Position numbers and translations under genes: made by a program | Notes under the pieces: model-generated | Told to the model about the DNA's origin: nothing | Database searches by the model: none | What the model saw: only the letters and a program-made list of their open reading frames with translations | Shown here: positions 38,305-48,109 of the stretch, piece after piece | Numbering within the stretch: the first letter of the stretch is position 1 | Layout: each line of letters begins with the position of its first letter | DNA from: Clostridia bacterium | GTDB taxonomy: Bacteria; Bacillota; Clostridia; UBA1381 | DNA length: 61,608 bases | NCBI GenBank assembly: GCA_017621875.1 | Contig: JAGASE010000004.1 | Coordinates: 1 to 61,608 of the forward strand | Direction: 5' to 3'

Positions 38305-39585
38305 TTGGATTCTCTTCCCTCTCGATGTTCGTGGATAATTGTATTGATACTTGTTACAGGTGTTCTGCGATGCCTTGAATCATCGGTCGAAAACGTAAAC
38401 GAAGCAAAGCTTCAGAAGCTTGCGGCAGACGGCAGCAAAAGTGCAAAAAAAGCACTTACGCTTACCGAAAACTCAAGCAAATTCTACAACTCGGTACGGG
38501 TTTTAACAGTTCTTTTTGAAATAGTTTTAGCCGCTCTGGCGGTTTATACACTGCCCTCCGCACTTTTTGCAGGAATAGGTAAGCTTTTCGGCATTGTGCT
38601 AAGCATTGCACTTCTTGCGGTATTTGTGCTTATCTTCGGAGTTTATGCACCAAAAAGAATTGCCGACCTGCACTCCGACAGCATTGTTTTAAAGACCTCG
38701 TCACTTTTGATGCTTCTGTATTATACAGGTCTTCCGATTTCATCGGTGCTTACCGTTATTTCCAATCTGTTTCTGCTTCTTTTCGGAATCAAGCCTAACG
38801 ATACCGAAGAGGAGGTAACCGAAGAGGAAATACGTATGATGGTGGATATCGGCAGCGAAAGCGGTGCAATCGACCCTGATGAAAAGGAAATGATACATAA
38901 TATTTTTGAGCTTGATGATACACAGGTTAAGGATATTATGACTCATCGAACAGATGCAGAGCTTCTGTGGATAGACGAAAAGGACCAATGGGAGGATACC
39001 ATTTCCGCCTCCAACCACACAATTTATCCTGTGTGCGAGGAAAGCATTGACAATATAATAGGTATACTTCACAGCAAGGATTTCTACAAAACACTGCTGT
39101 GCGGCGGCGATGTGGCATCTATTCTGCGTGCACCGTATTTTGTTCCCGACACAATCAAGGCAGACGACCTGTTCCGCCAGATGCAGAAGGCAAAAAGTCA
39201 TTTTGCAATCGTTTTGGACGAATACGGCGGCTTGGGCGGAATTGTAACCATGTCCGACCTTTTGGAAGAAATAGTCGGAACGCTTTCAAACGATTTTGAC
39301 GGACTTACCGAGGACGATATCGTTCAGCTTGATGCAAACACATGGAAAATTGCAGGCTCGTGCGATATAGAGCTTGCAAGCGAAACGCTCGGTGTGGATT
39401 TGCCGATTGAAGAATACAACACCTTTGCAGGCATGATTTTGGGAGAGCTTGGTGAAATCCCCGAAGACGGTGCAACACCTGAGCTTGAGGCGTACGGTCT
39501 GCAAATTAAAGTTACCGAAATCAAAGAGCATCGCATAGAAAGTGCGAAGGTTGCCGTTTTGGAAAAAGTACAAGATAATAACTAA
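38305..39585 (+). CDS. CNNM/CorC-type membrane protein with CBS domains
   Basis: HlyC/CorC (CNNM, UPF0053) family, linked to divalent cation (Mg2+) export and tolerance. Four membrane helices in a DUF21/CNNM domain (about residues 1-150) are followed by EEEIRMMVDIGSESGAIDPDE, a CBS pair (about 190-310) and a C-terminal CorC_HlyC domain. The TTG at 38305 has AAAGGA eight bases upstream. Two ATG codons at 38296/38299 are in frame but overlap that site, so the start is uncertain by three residues. With mgtE and mgtC it makes three Mg2+-linked genes in the window. Confidence 0.9.
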   Translation: MDSLPSRCSWIIVLILVTGVLRCLESSVENVNEAKLQKLAADGSKSAKKALTLTENSSKFYNSVRVLTVLFEIVLAALAVYTLPSALFAGIGKLFGIVLSIALLAVFVLIFGVYAPKRIADLHSDSIVLKTSSLLMLLYYTGLPISSVLTVISNLFLLLFGIKPNDTEEEVTEEEIRMMVDIGSESGAIDPDEKEMIHNIFELDDTQVKDIMTHRTDAELLWIDEKDQWEDTISASNHTIYPVCEESIDNIIGILHSKDFYKTLLCGGDVASILRAPYFVPDTIKADDLFRQMQKAKSHFAIVLDEYGGLGGIVTMSDLLEEIVGTLSNDFDGLTEDDIVQLDANTWKIAGSCDIELASETLGVDLPIEEYNTFAGMILGELGEIPEDGATPELEAYGLQIKVTEIKEHRIESAKVAVLEKVQDNN

Positions 39586-39627
39586 TATAAATATACATCA
39601 TATCATATAATTGTTTTAGGTGATATG

Positions 39628-40338
39628 ATGTATATTATTTTTAGCAGAAAAAAACTCATTACTATAGGTCTTTTAACAGGCTTTTTAGGCATTGCTGTCG
39701 GCTGCGGTCTTGCCCTGTCCTCTTATGCCGGCACTTTTTTTGATGATGACGTCTTATCCGTAATAGTAGACGCAGGGCATGGTCTTCCCGATGGCGGTGC
39801 TGTAGGTGCCGGCGGAACTGTGGAGCAGGAAATAAATCTTGCCATAGCAAAAAAGCTCTCGGAGGTTTTGGAGGCAAAGGGTATCAAGGTCATTATGACC
39901 CGTAGCGATGAATATGGGATATGGGAGGACAAAGACGCAAGCATTCGCGAGAAAAAGCTTGAAGACATGCACAGTCGCTTAAAAATAATGAAAAAATCCG
40001 ATGCCGACCTGTTTCTTTCCATACATATGAATTCCTACAAAAACAGCTCCGCCTCCGGACTGCGTATTTTTTATGCGTCAAAATTTGAAGAAATAAAGCC
40101 CTTGGCGGAAAATATTCAAATACGCATGAGCGACATAAGCGGTGCAAAAATGAATGTTGTAAAAACGGCGGACAGCAAGCTGTTTTTAATGAAAAATCCG
40201 CCGTTGCCGTCGATATTGGTTGAGTGCGGATTTCTGTCAAATCCTTCCGAGGAAAAAAGGCTGAATGACGAGGATTATCAGGCAAGACTTGCATGGGCAA
40301 TCGCAGACGCGGTAGAAAAATATTATATAAACCCATAA
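39628..40338 (+). CDS. cwlD: N-acetylmuramoyl-L-alanine amidase, CwlD-like
   Basis: Zinc amidase (Amidase_3) that cleaves the peptide off muramic acid. About 236 residues: an N-terminal membrane/signal helix (residues about 8-30) then VIVDAGHGLPDGGAVG with the zinc His, the conserved EQEINLAIA Glu, LFLSIHMNS (second His) and VECGFLSNPSEE (catalytic Glu). This short one-domain form matches CwlD, which creates muramic-delta-lactam in spore cortex. Two ATGs (39625, 39628) follow AGGTGAT. It lies 42 bases after the CNNM gene. Confidence 0.88.
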   Translation: MYIIFSRKKLITIGLLTGFLGIAVGCGLALSSYAGTFFDDDVLSVIVDAGHGLPDGGAVGAGGTVEQEINLAIAKKLSEVLEAKGIKVIMTRSDEYGIWEDKDASIREKKLEDMHSRLKIMKKSDADLFLSIHMNSYKNSSASGLRIFYASKFEEIKPLAENIQIRMSDISGAKMNVVKTADSKLFLMKNPPLPSILVECGFLSNPSEEKRLNDEDYQARLAWAIADAVEKYYINP

Positions 40339-40403
40339 AATCAACCAAAAGTGGATATCTGATACTTTTTTAACAAAATACAAGCTTTTTTTACAACTTT
40401 CGG

Positions 40404-40432
40404 TTGACCACGAAGTTTTTATGTTGTATAAT
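40404..40432 (+). promoter_or_regulatory. Promoter of serC-serA
   Basis: TTGACC (40404-40409), 17 bases, perfect TATAAT (40427-40432). Confidence 0.85.
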
Positions 40433-40467
40433 GAATGCATTACGAAAAAAAGAAAGAGGTAAAAAAA

Positions 40468-41550
40468 ATGAGCAGAGTTTATAACTTTTCAGCAGGACCT
40501 TCAATGCTCCCTAAAGAGGTATTGGAGAAAGCACAAAAGGAAATGGTAGAATACGGTGCAGCAGGCATGTCCGTAATGGAAATGAGCCACCGTTCCAAGG
40601 ATTACGAAGAAATAATTAACAGCTGCGAGGCACTCGTAAGAGAGCTTATGCATGTTCCGGATAACTATAAGGTATTGTTCCTGCAGGGCGGCGGTTCAAG
40701 CCAGTTCGCAATGATTCCGATGAACCTCGGAAACAAGAACAAAAAGTGTGATATCGTTATCACAGGTCAATGGGCTAAAAAGGCTGCACAGGAGGCAGAA
40801 AGATACATAACAGTTAACAAGATTGCGTCTTCTGCAGACAAGACCTTCTCATACATTCCTAAGCTTGACAAGAGCACCTTCTCAAAGGATGCAGATTACT
40901 TCTATATCTGCCTTAACAACACAATCTACGGCACAAAGTTTAATCAGCTGCCGGATACAGGCGACGTTCCGCTTGTTGCAGATATTTCATCATGCATTAT
41001 GTCAGAGGAGCTTGACGTTTCAAAGTTCGGTCTTCTCTTCGCAGGTGCACAGAAGAACTTAGGACCTGCCGGCGTTACACTTGTAATCGTTCGCGAGGAC
41101 TTAATCGGCAATCAGATGGACATCTGCCCGACTATGTTCAACTATCAGATTCATGCAGACAACGGCTCTATGTATAACACACCGCCAACATACGGCATTT
41201 ATATCATGAAGCTTGTTCTCGAATGGATTAAGGAACAGGGCGGCGTTGCAGCTGTTCAGAAGATTAACGAAAAGAAGGCTGATATTCTTTACAGCTTCCT
41301 TGACAGCTCAAAGATGTTCAGAGGAACAGTTGTTCCCGAGGACCGTTCACTTATGAACGTACCATTCGTAACAGACGATGATGACTTAAACGCAAAGTTC
41401 ATAAAGGAAGCAAAGGAAGCAGGCTTTGTAAACCTAAAGGGACACAGAACCGTAGGCGGCATGAGAGCCAGCATCTACAACGCTATGCCGGTTGAGGGCG
41501 TAGAAGCACTTGTTGCATTTATGAAGAAGTTTGAAGAAGAAAACAAATAG
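40468..41550 (+). CDS. serC: Phosphoserine aminotransferase
   Basis: PLP enzyme for the second step of serine synthesis, converting 3-phosphohydroxypyruvate and glutamate to phosphoserine; it can also serve vitamin B6 synthesis. The 360 residues begin RVYNFSAGPSMLPKEV and hold the PLP lysine in FAGAQKNLGPAGVT. The ATG at 40468 is eight bases after AGAGG; an upstream ATG at 40435 in frame lies in the promoter. Followed 15 bases later by serA. Confidence 0.96.
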   Translation: MSRVYNFSAGPSMLPKEVLEKAQKEMVEYGAAGMSVMEMSHRSKDYEEIINSCEALVRELMHVPDNYKVLFLQGGGSSQFAMIPMNLGNKNKKCDIVITGQWAKKAAQEAERYITVNKIASSADKTFSYIPKLDKSTFSKDADYFYICLNNTIYGTKFNQLPDTGDVPLVADISSCIMSEELDVSKFGLLFAGAQKNLGPAGVTLVIVREDLIGNQMDICPTMFNYQIHADNGSMYNTPPTYGIYIMKLVLEWIKEQGGVAAVQKINEKKADILYSFLDSSKMFRGTVVPEDRSLMNVPFVTDDDDLNAKFIKEAKEAGFVNLKGHRTVGGMRASIYNAMPVEGVEALVAFMKKFEEENK

Positions 41551-41565
41551 AAAGAGGTAAAATCA

Positions 41566-42729
41566 ATGTTTGACATTTTAACATTAAATAAAATTGCGGC
41601 ATGCGGTCTTGAACAGCTTGACGAAACAAAATATACCGTAACCGATGACGCTTCAAAGGACGCAGACGGCATAATCCTCAGAAGCTTTGCTATGCACGAC
41701 ATGGAGCTGCCTAAATCATTAAAGGCGGTTGCACGTGCCGGTGCAGGAACGAACAATATCCCGATTGACAAATGCTCGGAAAAGGGTATCGTAGTATTCA
41801 ATACTCCGGGTGCAAATGCAAATGCCGTAAAAGAGCTTGTTTTAGCAGGACTTTTCCTTGCGTCAAGAGATATCGTGGGCGGCATCAACTGGGCAGGCAC
41901 TTTGACTGGCGACGATGTTGCAAAGCAGGTTGAAAAAGGAAAGTCAAACTTTGCCGGCAACGAGGTTCAGGGCAAAACCCTCGGTGTAATCGGTCTTGGT
42001 GCTATCGGCGTATTGGTTGCAAACGCTGCAAGACATTTCGGCATGCAGGTTATCGGCTATGACCCGTATCTTTCGGTAGATGCAGCATGGAGATTATCCA
42101 GCCACATCAAGAGAGCAAAGAGTGCAGACGAGGTTTATCAGAATGCGGACTTCATTTCAATTCACGTTCCGCTTACCGATGAAACAAAGAGAACTATAAA
42201 CCGCGATACAATTGCTAAAATGAAGGACGGCGTTAAAATCCTGAACTTCGCAAGAGGCGAGCTGGTGGACAATGACGCAATGAAGGCTGCAATCGCTTCG
42301 GGCAAGGTTTCAAAATATGTTGTTGACTTCCCGAACAGCGAGGTTATCAATGAGCCGGGCATAATTGCAATTCCTCACCTCGGTGCTTCAACAAGCGAAT
42401 CAGAGGATAACTGTGCTATGATGGCGGCTCAGGAGCTTGCAAACTATCTTGAAACAGGCGACATCGTAAATTCGGTTAACTTCCCGAACTGTACACTTCC
42501 GCTTTCCGGCAAGGGCAGAGTTTGTATTCTTCACAAGAACATTCCTACAATGCTCACTCAGTTCACAAACCTGTTTGCAGAGGAAAAGCACAACATTGCC
42601 GACCTTATCAATAAGAGTAAAAAGGATCTTGCTTACACAATCATCAACACAGACGAGATTATTACCGATGAAATCGTTGATAAAATCAAAGCTGTTGACG
42701 GCGTGCTGAGAGTAAGAGTAATCAAATAA
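41566..42729 (+). CDS. serA: D-3-phosphoglycerate dehydrogenase
   Basis: First step of serine synthesis: NAD-linked oxidation of 3-phosphoglycerate. The 387 residues are the short type: Rossmann GLGAIGVLVANAARHFGMQV (about 140-160), the RGELVDNDAM loop, catalytic IPHLGASTSESE, and a C-terminal ACT-like domain (about 310-387) that may sense serine. Together with serC it forms a two-gene operon; serB is not next to them. Confidence 0.95.
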   Translation: MFDILTLNKIAACGLEQLDETKYTVTDDASKDADGIILRSFAMHDMELPKSLKAVARAGAGTNNIPIDKCSEKGIVVFNTPGANANAVKELVLAGLFLASRDIVGGINWAGTLTGDDVAKQVEKGKSNFAGNEVQGKTLGVIGLGAIGVLVANAARHFGMQVIGYDPYLSVDAAWRLSSHIKRAKSADEVYQNADFISIHVPLTDETKRTINRDTIAKMKDGVKILNFARGELVDNDAMKAAIASGKVSKYVVDFPNSEVINEPGIIAIPHLGASTSESEDNCAMMAAQELANYLETGDIVNSVNFPNCTLPLSGKGRVCILHKNIPTMLTQFTNLFAEEKHNIADLINKSKKDLAYTIINTDEIITDEIVDKIKAVDGVLRVRVIK

Positions 42730-42739
42730 ATTGCATTTT

Positions 42740-42766
42740 AAAAGGACGATTTAAAATCGTCCTTTT
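42740..42766. terminator. Bidirectional terminator after serA
   Basis: A palindromic hairpin with 10 or more pairs (AAAAGGACGA with TCGTCCTTTT) between convergent serA and the MgtC gene. Confidence 0.88.
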
Positions 42767-42779
42767 AGTATGTAATTAT

Positions 42780-43463
42780 TTAAAGGCTTATCGAATTTAT
42801 ACACTTGCTCTCCTGGAATTTTTCCAAAAGCTTATGATAATTCAAATCCGGCGGCACTGTAACATTAAGCTCCAACTCCAGCTCGGAAAATTCCGTTCTG
42901 CTGCACTTTTTAAAGCTTACAACAGTAATCTCATGCTCTTCAAGCACGTTGTTTAAATACTCAATCGATTCCTTGTCATCACTAAGTACTACAGCCAGTA
43001 CCTCTTCATTCGGCATCTGCAGTATTTTTATATTTTTATGCAGAACAATCTGCATTGTAACTATCAAAACAGATGTAATAATACCCATGGCATACATTCC
43101 CGCACCTATCGCAAGTCCTACGCCTGAGGTTGCCCAAATTCCGGCGGCAGTCGTAAGTCCCTTAACGGAATGTCTTCCGTTAAAATAAATCATACCTGCA
43201 CCCAAAAAGCCGACGCCGCTTACTACCTGTGCCGCAATACGCGACCCGTCCGACATCTTCATCGCTCCGTAATCTACCATATCGGTAAATCCGTACTTGG
43301 ATACAAGCATCATCAGTGCTGATGCAAGAGCAACAATAACATGGGTTCTTATTCCTGCTCCCTTTCCTCTGTTCGTTCGTTCATAGCCAATCATTCCCCC
43401 GCATACACACGCAAGCAAAAGCCGTACAAAAAACACCGCCTGCTGTGCTATAATTCCGGTCAT
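42780..43463 (-). CDS. MgtC/SapB-family membrane protein
   Basis: A 227-residue protein with five or so helices in the N-terminal 140 residues (CGGMIGYERTNRGKGAGIRTH is the family signature region, shortened here) and a soluble ACT-like C-terminal domain (about 150-227). Family members affect ATP synthase, Mg2+ stress and virulence; in Clostridia the role is not established. An AAAGGAAG site precedes the ATG. It has no obvious Mg2+ riboswitch or leader in the gap. Confidence 0.85.
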   Translation of the reverse strand: MTGIIAQQAVFFVRLLLACVCGGMIGYERTNRGKGAGIRTHVIVALASALMMLVSKYGFTDMVDYGAMKMSDGSRIAAQVVSGVGFLGAGMIYFNGRHSVKGLTTAAGIWATSGVGLAIGAGMYAMGIITSVLIVTMQIVLHKNIKILQMPNEEVLAVVLSDDKESIEYLNNVLEEHEITVVSFKKCSRTEFSELELELNVTVPPDLNYHKLLEKFQESKCINSISL

Positions 43464-43632
43464 TTTTATGCACTTCCTTTCAAAATATTATTCCTGTATT
43501 ATACTTCTAAAATCATAAAAAGTCAAGACCTAAATTACAATTATTACTTATATCCCAAAATTTTTCCTTATAATGTACAAAAAAGTTCCTTTAATATTAT
43601 ATTTACTCACCGGTTGCGGAAGATATTACAGT

Positions 43633-43661
43633 GAAAAAGGGACAGATAATTTATCTGTCCC
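43633..43661 (-). terminator. Terminator of the clpC operon
   Basis: An 11-bp perfect stem (43639-43649 with 43651-43661) followed on the minus strand by five T residues, just after clpC. The 205-base gap to the MgtC gene holds nothing else convincing. Confidence 0.85.
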
Positions 43662-43667
43662 CACTTT

Positions 43668-46097
43668 TTATTCCACAACAAAGCTTCCGTCCTTCACATC
43701 AACTGTAACCGAATCCCCAAGCTGTCCGTCAATAATCTTTTCCGACAGCATATCCTCGATTTTGTTCTGAATTGCACGCCGCAGCGGTCTTGCTCCATAG
43801 ACAGGGTCAAAGCCCTCCTCTGCGATTTTTTCCACCGCTGCATCTGTGAACACTGCGGTGATATCATTTGCCGCAAGACGCTGCTTTAAGCCCGACAACA
43901 TAATTGCCGCAATCTTTTTGATATCGTCCTCTCGCAGACGGTCGAAAACTATAATCTCGTCAATTCTGTTCAAAAACTCCGGCTTAAAGCTCTCCTTGAC
44001 CTTCTCCATAACCCTTTGCTTTATCATTTCGTGGTCATTTTCAGGCGAGCTTTCCTTTGTGCCAAAGCCCATTTTTGAGCCGCCGGTATTTAAAATATCC
44101 TTTGCTCCGAGGTTAGACGTCATGATGATAACGCTGTTGCGGAAATCCACTCTGCGTCCCTGTGCGTCGGTTAAAATACCGTCGTCTAAAATCTGCAGCA
44201 TAATGTTGAAAACATCGGGGTGTGCCTTTTCCACCTCGTCAAACAAAATTACCGAGTACGGATTTTTTCTGATTTTTTCAGTAAGCTGACCGCCCTCATC
44301 ATAGCCGACATATCCCGGAGGCGAGCCGACAAATTTGGATACCGAGTGCTTTTCCATATATTCCGACATATCCACTCTTATCATGGCGTTTTCCGAGCCG
44401 AAAATTGCCTCGGCAAGTGCTTTTGAAAGCTCTGTTTTTCCAACGCCTGTCGGTCCTAAGAAAAGGAATGAGCCTGTTGGACGCTTCGGGTCTTTAAGTC
44501 CCGCTCTGCCTCGTCTTATAGCACGGCTGACGGCATTCACCGCCTGCTCCTGACCGATAACGCGGTTATGCAGAATCTCCTCAAGATGCTTTAAGCGTTC
44601 ACTCTCCTCCTCGGCAACCTTTGCAACCGGAATATGAGTCCACTCCGCGATTATATCGGCAATGTCGCTATCGGTAATCATCAGCTCACTGGATTTATTG
44701 CTGTCCCTCCAGCGGCTCTTTCCCTTTGCAAGCTCTGCCTCAATCTCCTTTTCGCGGTCGCGAAGCTCTGCCGCCTTTTCAAAGTTCTGCGAAATAATTG
44801 CCTCCTGCTTTTCCTTCTTTATTTCCTCCGCCTCTTTTTCCAGAGTCTTCACATTATCGGGTGCGGTAAGTGCAGAAAGCCGCTTTTTACTTGCCGCCTC
44901 ATCCATAAGGTCAATCGCCTTATCCGGCAGGAATCTGTCGGTTATATACCTCTCCGAAAGCTTAGCCGCCGCTAAAATCGCACTGTCGTCAATCTTTATT
45001 CCATGATGAGCCTCATATTTGTCCCGAAGTCCTTTAAGGATTTCTATTGTTTCCTCCACGCTCGGCTCGCCCACCGTTACCGGCTGAAAACGCCGCTCCA
45101 GTGCCGCGTCCTTTTCAATATACTTGCGGTACTCGTCAATCGTTGTCGCACCGATAAGCTGCAGCTCGCCTCTTGCTAAGGACGGCTTTAAAATATTGGA
45201 CGCGTCAATCGCTCCCTCTGCCGAGCCTGCTCCGACTATTGTATGAATTTCGTCGATAAACAGAATTACATTTCCTGCCGCCTTCACCTCGGCAATCGCC
45301 TTTTTCAGTCTGTCCTCAAACTCACCTCTGTACTTTGCTCCGGCAACCATGGACGATAAGTCCATTGTAACAAGCCTTTTATTCTTCAAAAGCTCCGGCA
45401 CATCTCCGCTTACGATTTTTTGTGCCAGCCCCTCTGCAATCGCCGTCTTACCTACTCCCGGCTCACCTATTAAGCATGGGTTGTTTTTTGTTCTTCTCGA
45501 TAAAATCTGTATAACCCTTGCAATTTCTTCATCTCGTCCGATTACCGGGTCGAATTTATTTTCCTCCGCCATTTTGGTAAGATCGCGTCCGAACTGGTCA
45601 AGAGCCGGTGTTTTTTCGTTTCTCGACGCACGCGGCTGCGACTGCTTGTTATCCGCATAGCTCTGCTCCGTAGAGGAAACTATATCATTATAAATATTGT
45701 TAAAATCAACTCCGCAGGAGGCAAGAATGTTAGCACCCACTCCGTCGCCGTCCTTGATAATTCCTATCAGAATATGCTCAGTACCGATGTAATGATGTGC
45801 CATATTGCGTGCCTCCATCGCCGCAATTTCAAGTATACGCTTGCTTCTTGGCGTTAGTGCCAGCTCCACGCTTTTGTTAAGAGGCATATTCGTACCCATA
45901 AGCTCCTTTATTCGCTCTAAAAGTACCTCCTTTTTAGCACCTGCATTTTCCAGAATTTTCGCACCTACTCCTGTTCCCTCTGCGATTATTCCCAAAAGAA
46001 GATGCTCACTTCCTATATAGCCATGTCCCAGCTCACAGGCTGCATCATGTGCGTTATTGATTGCAATTCTTGCCTTTTCGGTAAAATTTGAAAACAT
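43668..46097 (-). CDS. clpC: ATP-dependent Clp protease ATPase ClpC
   Basis: AAA+ unfoldase that works with ClpP and recognises phospho-arginine-tagged proteins from McsB. The 809 residues show two N-domain repeats (1-150), NBD1 with Walker [14 protein letters not shown] (about 205), the M-domain/UVR segment ([19 protein letters not shown], about 420-460) and NBD2 with [17 protein letters not shown] (about 535). An AGGAGG site lies eight bases before the ATG. Last gene of the ctsR operon. Confidence 0.98.
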   Translation of the reverse strand: MFSNFTEKARIAINNAHDAACELGHGYIGSEHLLLGIIAEGTGVGAKILENAGAKKEVLLERIKELMGTNMPLNKSVELALTPRSKRILEIAAMEARNMAHHYIGTEHILIGIIKDGDGVGANILASCGVDFNNIYNDIVSSTEQSYADNKQSQPRASRNEKTPALDQFGRDLTKMAEENKFDPVIGRDEEIARVIQILSRRTKNNPCLIGEPGVGKTAIAEGLAQKIVSGDVPELLKNKRLVTMDLSSMVAGAKYRGEFEDRLKKAIAEVKAAGNVILFIDEIHTIVGAGSAEGAIDASNILKPSLARGELQLIGATTIDEYRKYIEKDAALERRFQPVTVGEPSVEETIEILKGLRDKYEAHHGIKIDDSAILAAAKLSERYITDRFLPDKAIDLMDEAASKKRLSALTAPDNVKTLEKEAEEIKKEKQEAIISQNFEKAAELRDREKEIEAELAKGKSRWRDSNKSSELMITDSDIADIIAEWTHIPVAKVAEEESERLKHLEEILHNRVIGQEQAVNAVSRAIRRGRAGLKDPKRPTGSFLFLGPTGVGKTELSKALAEAIFGSENAMIRVDMSEYMEKHSVSKFVGSPPGYVGYDEGGQLTEKIRKNPYSVILFDEVEKAHPDVFNIMLQILDDGILTDAQGRRVDFRNSVIIMTSNLGAKDILNTGGSKMGFGTKESSPENDHEMIKQRVMEKVKESFKPEFLNRIDEIIVFDRLREDDIKKIAAIMLSGLKQRLAANDITAVFTDAAVEKIAEEGFDPVYGARPLRRAIQNKIEDMLSEKIIDGQLGDSVTVDVKDGSFVVE

Positions 46098-46127
46098 ACT
46101 TACTACCTCCTTGCAGATTTTTACCTG

Positions 46128-47129
46128 CTAAACGTTTTTCCGCAAAAGCTCCGCTCGTTTTTTATCACGCTCATCAGGCGAAAGACTACTTCCTGACATA
46201 ATCAACGCAGGCTCGGTCTCCACCATAAGCTCCATAAGCGGCATTTTGCCCTTAGTATCTATTATACCCAGATTTTCACCCAAAATTACATCGGATAAAA
46301 GTGCTTTTGCCTCCGACGATGAAACCGAGCGTGCATATTTAAGTGTTCCATAGGAACGCCACAGCTTATCGGCAAGGCTATCATTGCTTTTCAGACTCTC
46401 CCTTGCGTCACGCTCATGCTTTTCTATCTGTCCTGCAATATTTTCAAGCTTCGATATTATTTCCTCCTCGCTCATGCCAAGCGTAACCTGATTTGAAATC
46501 TGGTAAAGCCCACCGTACGCCTTTGAGCCTTCTCCGTAAAGACCGCGGACCGTAAGCCCCAACGCCGATGCGGAGGATATTATTTTGTTAATGTTATTGG
46601 TAAGCGTAAGTGCCGGCAGATGCATCATAATCGAAGCACGAAGTCCCGTTCCCGTATTTGTAGGGCAAGCAGTTAAATATCCGAACTCCTCGGAGAATGC
46701 ATAATCGGTATTTTCCTCAATCACATCGTCCACTCTGCTTGCCAGCTCCCACGCCTCTTTCAGCTTAAATCCCCCTAAAATAATCTGTATTCTTAAATGG
46801 TCCTCCTCAAGCAGCATGATGCTCATTGTTTCGTCCTCGCTTACAAGCACCGAGCCGTGTGCCGAATTTGCCAGCTCCGGGCTGATTAAATGCTTTTCCG
46901 CCAGCTCCTGCTTTTCTGCCGCCGACAAATCCTGCATACGCAGCCATTTAAAATCCTTCGCCAAGGTTGAATTTGAGCCGAGTACAGCGTTCTTGATTTC
47001 CTCTGTAACCTTTTCGCGCCCTGCATCATTGAGAATACCGGGGAACGGATATTTGTCAAGGTTTCTCGCCAGACGAATTCTTGTGCTTACCATGATATCA
47101 TTATCGTTTTTTTCCTTGTACCAAATCAT
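46128..47129 (-). CDS. mcsB: Protein arginine kinase McsB
   Basis: Phosphorylates arginine residues in proteins, marking them for ClpCP; it also inactivates CtsR on heat shock. The 333 residues have the phosphagen-kinase-like fold with STRIRLARNLDKYPFPG, the TACPTNTGTGLRASIMMHLP loop and the GEGSKAYGGLYQISNQVTLG active-site region, and the RDARE pArg-recognition motif in the C-terminal part. A GGAGGG site lies inside the end of mcsA, so the two are coupled. Confidence 0.96.
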   Translation of the reverse strand: MIWYKEKNDNDIMVSTRIRLARNLDKYPFPGILNDAGREKVTEEIKNAVLGSNSTLAKDFKWLRMQDLSAAEKQELAEKHLISPELANSAHGSVLVSEDETMSIMLLEEDHLRIQIILGGFKLKEAWELASRVDDVIEENTDYAFSEEFGYLTACPTNTGTGLRASIMMHLPALTLTNNINKIISSASALGLTVRGLYGEGSKAYGGLYQISNQVTLGMSEEEIISKLENIAGQIEKHERDARESLKSNDSLADKLWRSYGTLKYARSVSSSEAKALLSDVILGENLGIIDTKGKMPLMELMVETEPALIMSGSSLSPDERDKKRAELLRKNV

Positions 47130-47132
47130 CTC

Positions 47133-47480
47133 TCAGCCCTCCAGTCCCTTTATTTCCTTATGCAGCCTTGCCGCTGTTTCATAGTCCTCCTTCTCAACCG
47201 ACGCCGCAAGCTGCTGCTTCAATTCCTTTATCCTGCGTGCTTTAGCAAGCTGTGCCGACTGCTTTGAAGGAATCTTTCCTGTATGCGTGGTGCTTTTTTG
47301 TATCTGCTTAAGCGTCGCTCTTACGGGATTTTCAAAAGCCTCATAGCATTTACCGCAGCCGAATTTGCCACTTTTCTGAAACTCATAATATGTTCTGCCG
47401 CAGCTTGGGCATCTTCCGTCCTCCCGATAAACCGGGAATAAATCGAAACTGTCAAAAAAATCTGAAAATAAATCGTACAT
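47133..47480 (-). CDS. mcsA: McsA-like activator of protein arginine kinase
   Basis: Zinc protein that activates McsB. The 115 residues hold one zinc ribbon (CPSCGRTYYEF and FGCGKCYEAF) and a C-terminal UVR domain (EDYETAARLHKEIK). Bacillus McsA (about 185 residues) has two CxxC pairs before this, so the N-terminal ribbon is missing here and the domain set is shorter. The ATG at 47480 follows AGGAGATATT; the longer frame to 47516 would overlap ctsR and lacks a site. Confidence 0.9.
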   Translation of the reverse strand: MYDLFSDFFDSFDLFPVYREDGRCPSCGRTYYEFQKSGKFGCGKCYEAFENPVRATLKQIQKSTTHTGKIPSKQSAQLAKARRIKELKQQLAASVEKEDYETAARLHKEIKGLEG

Positions 47481-47503
47481 AATATCTCCTGCCTTTCCGC
47501 TGA

Positions 47504-47938
47504 TTACAGCTCGCAAATTGCATTTTTTAAAATTTCCGCCCTAAGGCGATTTCGTCCGTTTCCGACCATCGCAAGCGATTTATCCGACACTGCTGACAGT
47601 AAAACCATCGCCGCCTGACGCTCTATCTCCCCGCGTTCATACAGATAGTTTATTACCGATTTTGCAGTATCGGCGTCGCAGCTATCGCCGATTTGGGAAA
47701 TCACCTTGCTCGGACCTCCAAGACTTATTCTGCGGATTTTTATATATCCGCCTCCGCCGCGTCGTGATTCGACGGTGTAGCCCTTTTCCGGACTAAAACG
47801 TGTGGAAATCACATAATTTATCTGAGAAGGCACACAACCGAAAATATCGGCAAGCTCGTTTCTGCCGAACTCCGCATATTCCGCCTCGTTCTTCATCAGC
47901 TCCATTATAAACGCCTCAATTTTATCGCTTATACCCAT
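47504..47938 (-). CDS. ctsR: Heat-shock repressor CtsR
   Basis: Repressor of class III heat-shock genes. The 144 residues have the winged helix-turn-helix with its glycine-rich wing (GYTVESRRGGGGYIKIRR, about 45-65) and the C-terminal dimer domain recognised by McsB. The gene opens its own operon ctsR-mcsA-mcsB-clpC and is preceded by a CtsR box, giving autoregulation. An AAAAGGAGG site precedes the ATG. Confidence 0.96.
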   Translation of the reverse strand: MGISDKIEAFIMELMKNEAEYAEFGRNELADIFGCVPSQINYVISTRFSPEKGYTVESRRGGGGYIKIRRISLGGPSKVISQIGDSCDADTAKSVINYLYERGEIERQAAMVLLSAVSDKSLAMVGNGRNRLRAEILKNAICEL

Positions 47939-47957
47939 TCCCCCGCCTCCTTTTGAC

Positions 47958-48014
47958 TTTGACTTTCTTTGATCTTTGTTAGTTTTATTATACCACTGAT
48001 TTTCAGAATGTCAA
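47958..48014 (-). promoter_or_regulatory. CtsR box and promoter of the ctsR operon
   Basis: On the minus strand a -35 TTGACA (48009-48014), 16-base spacer and TATAAT (47987-47992) are followed by the tandem heptad GATCAAA-GAA-AGTCAAA (47958-47974). It matches the RGTCAAA-NAN-RGTCAAA consensus with a single mismatch. The box lies just downstream of the start site, so bound CtsR would block the promoter. Confidence 0.92.
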
Positions 48015-48057
48015 TGAAAAAATATACCATATTTTATGAACAATTTGTGAACAGCTA

Positions 48058-48086
48058 TTGTGTTTATGATAAAAAAAGGGTATAAT
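48058..48086 (+). promoter_or_regulatory. Promoter of the rRNA methyltransferase gene
   Basis: TTGTGT (48058-48063), 17 bases, TATAAT (48081-48086). Confidence 0.65.
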
Positions 48087-48109
48087 TAAATCAAAATATA
48101 TACAAAGGA

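Noticed and set aside
38740..39201. Long minus-strand frame inside the CNNM/CBS gene
   Set aside because: It is the antisense shadow of a well-supported gene.
43573..43770. A plus-strand frame with a lipobox-like LLTGC start
   Set aside because: It runs through the clpC terminator and into clpC on the other strand and has no ribosome site.
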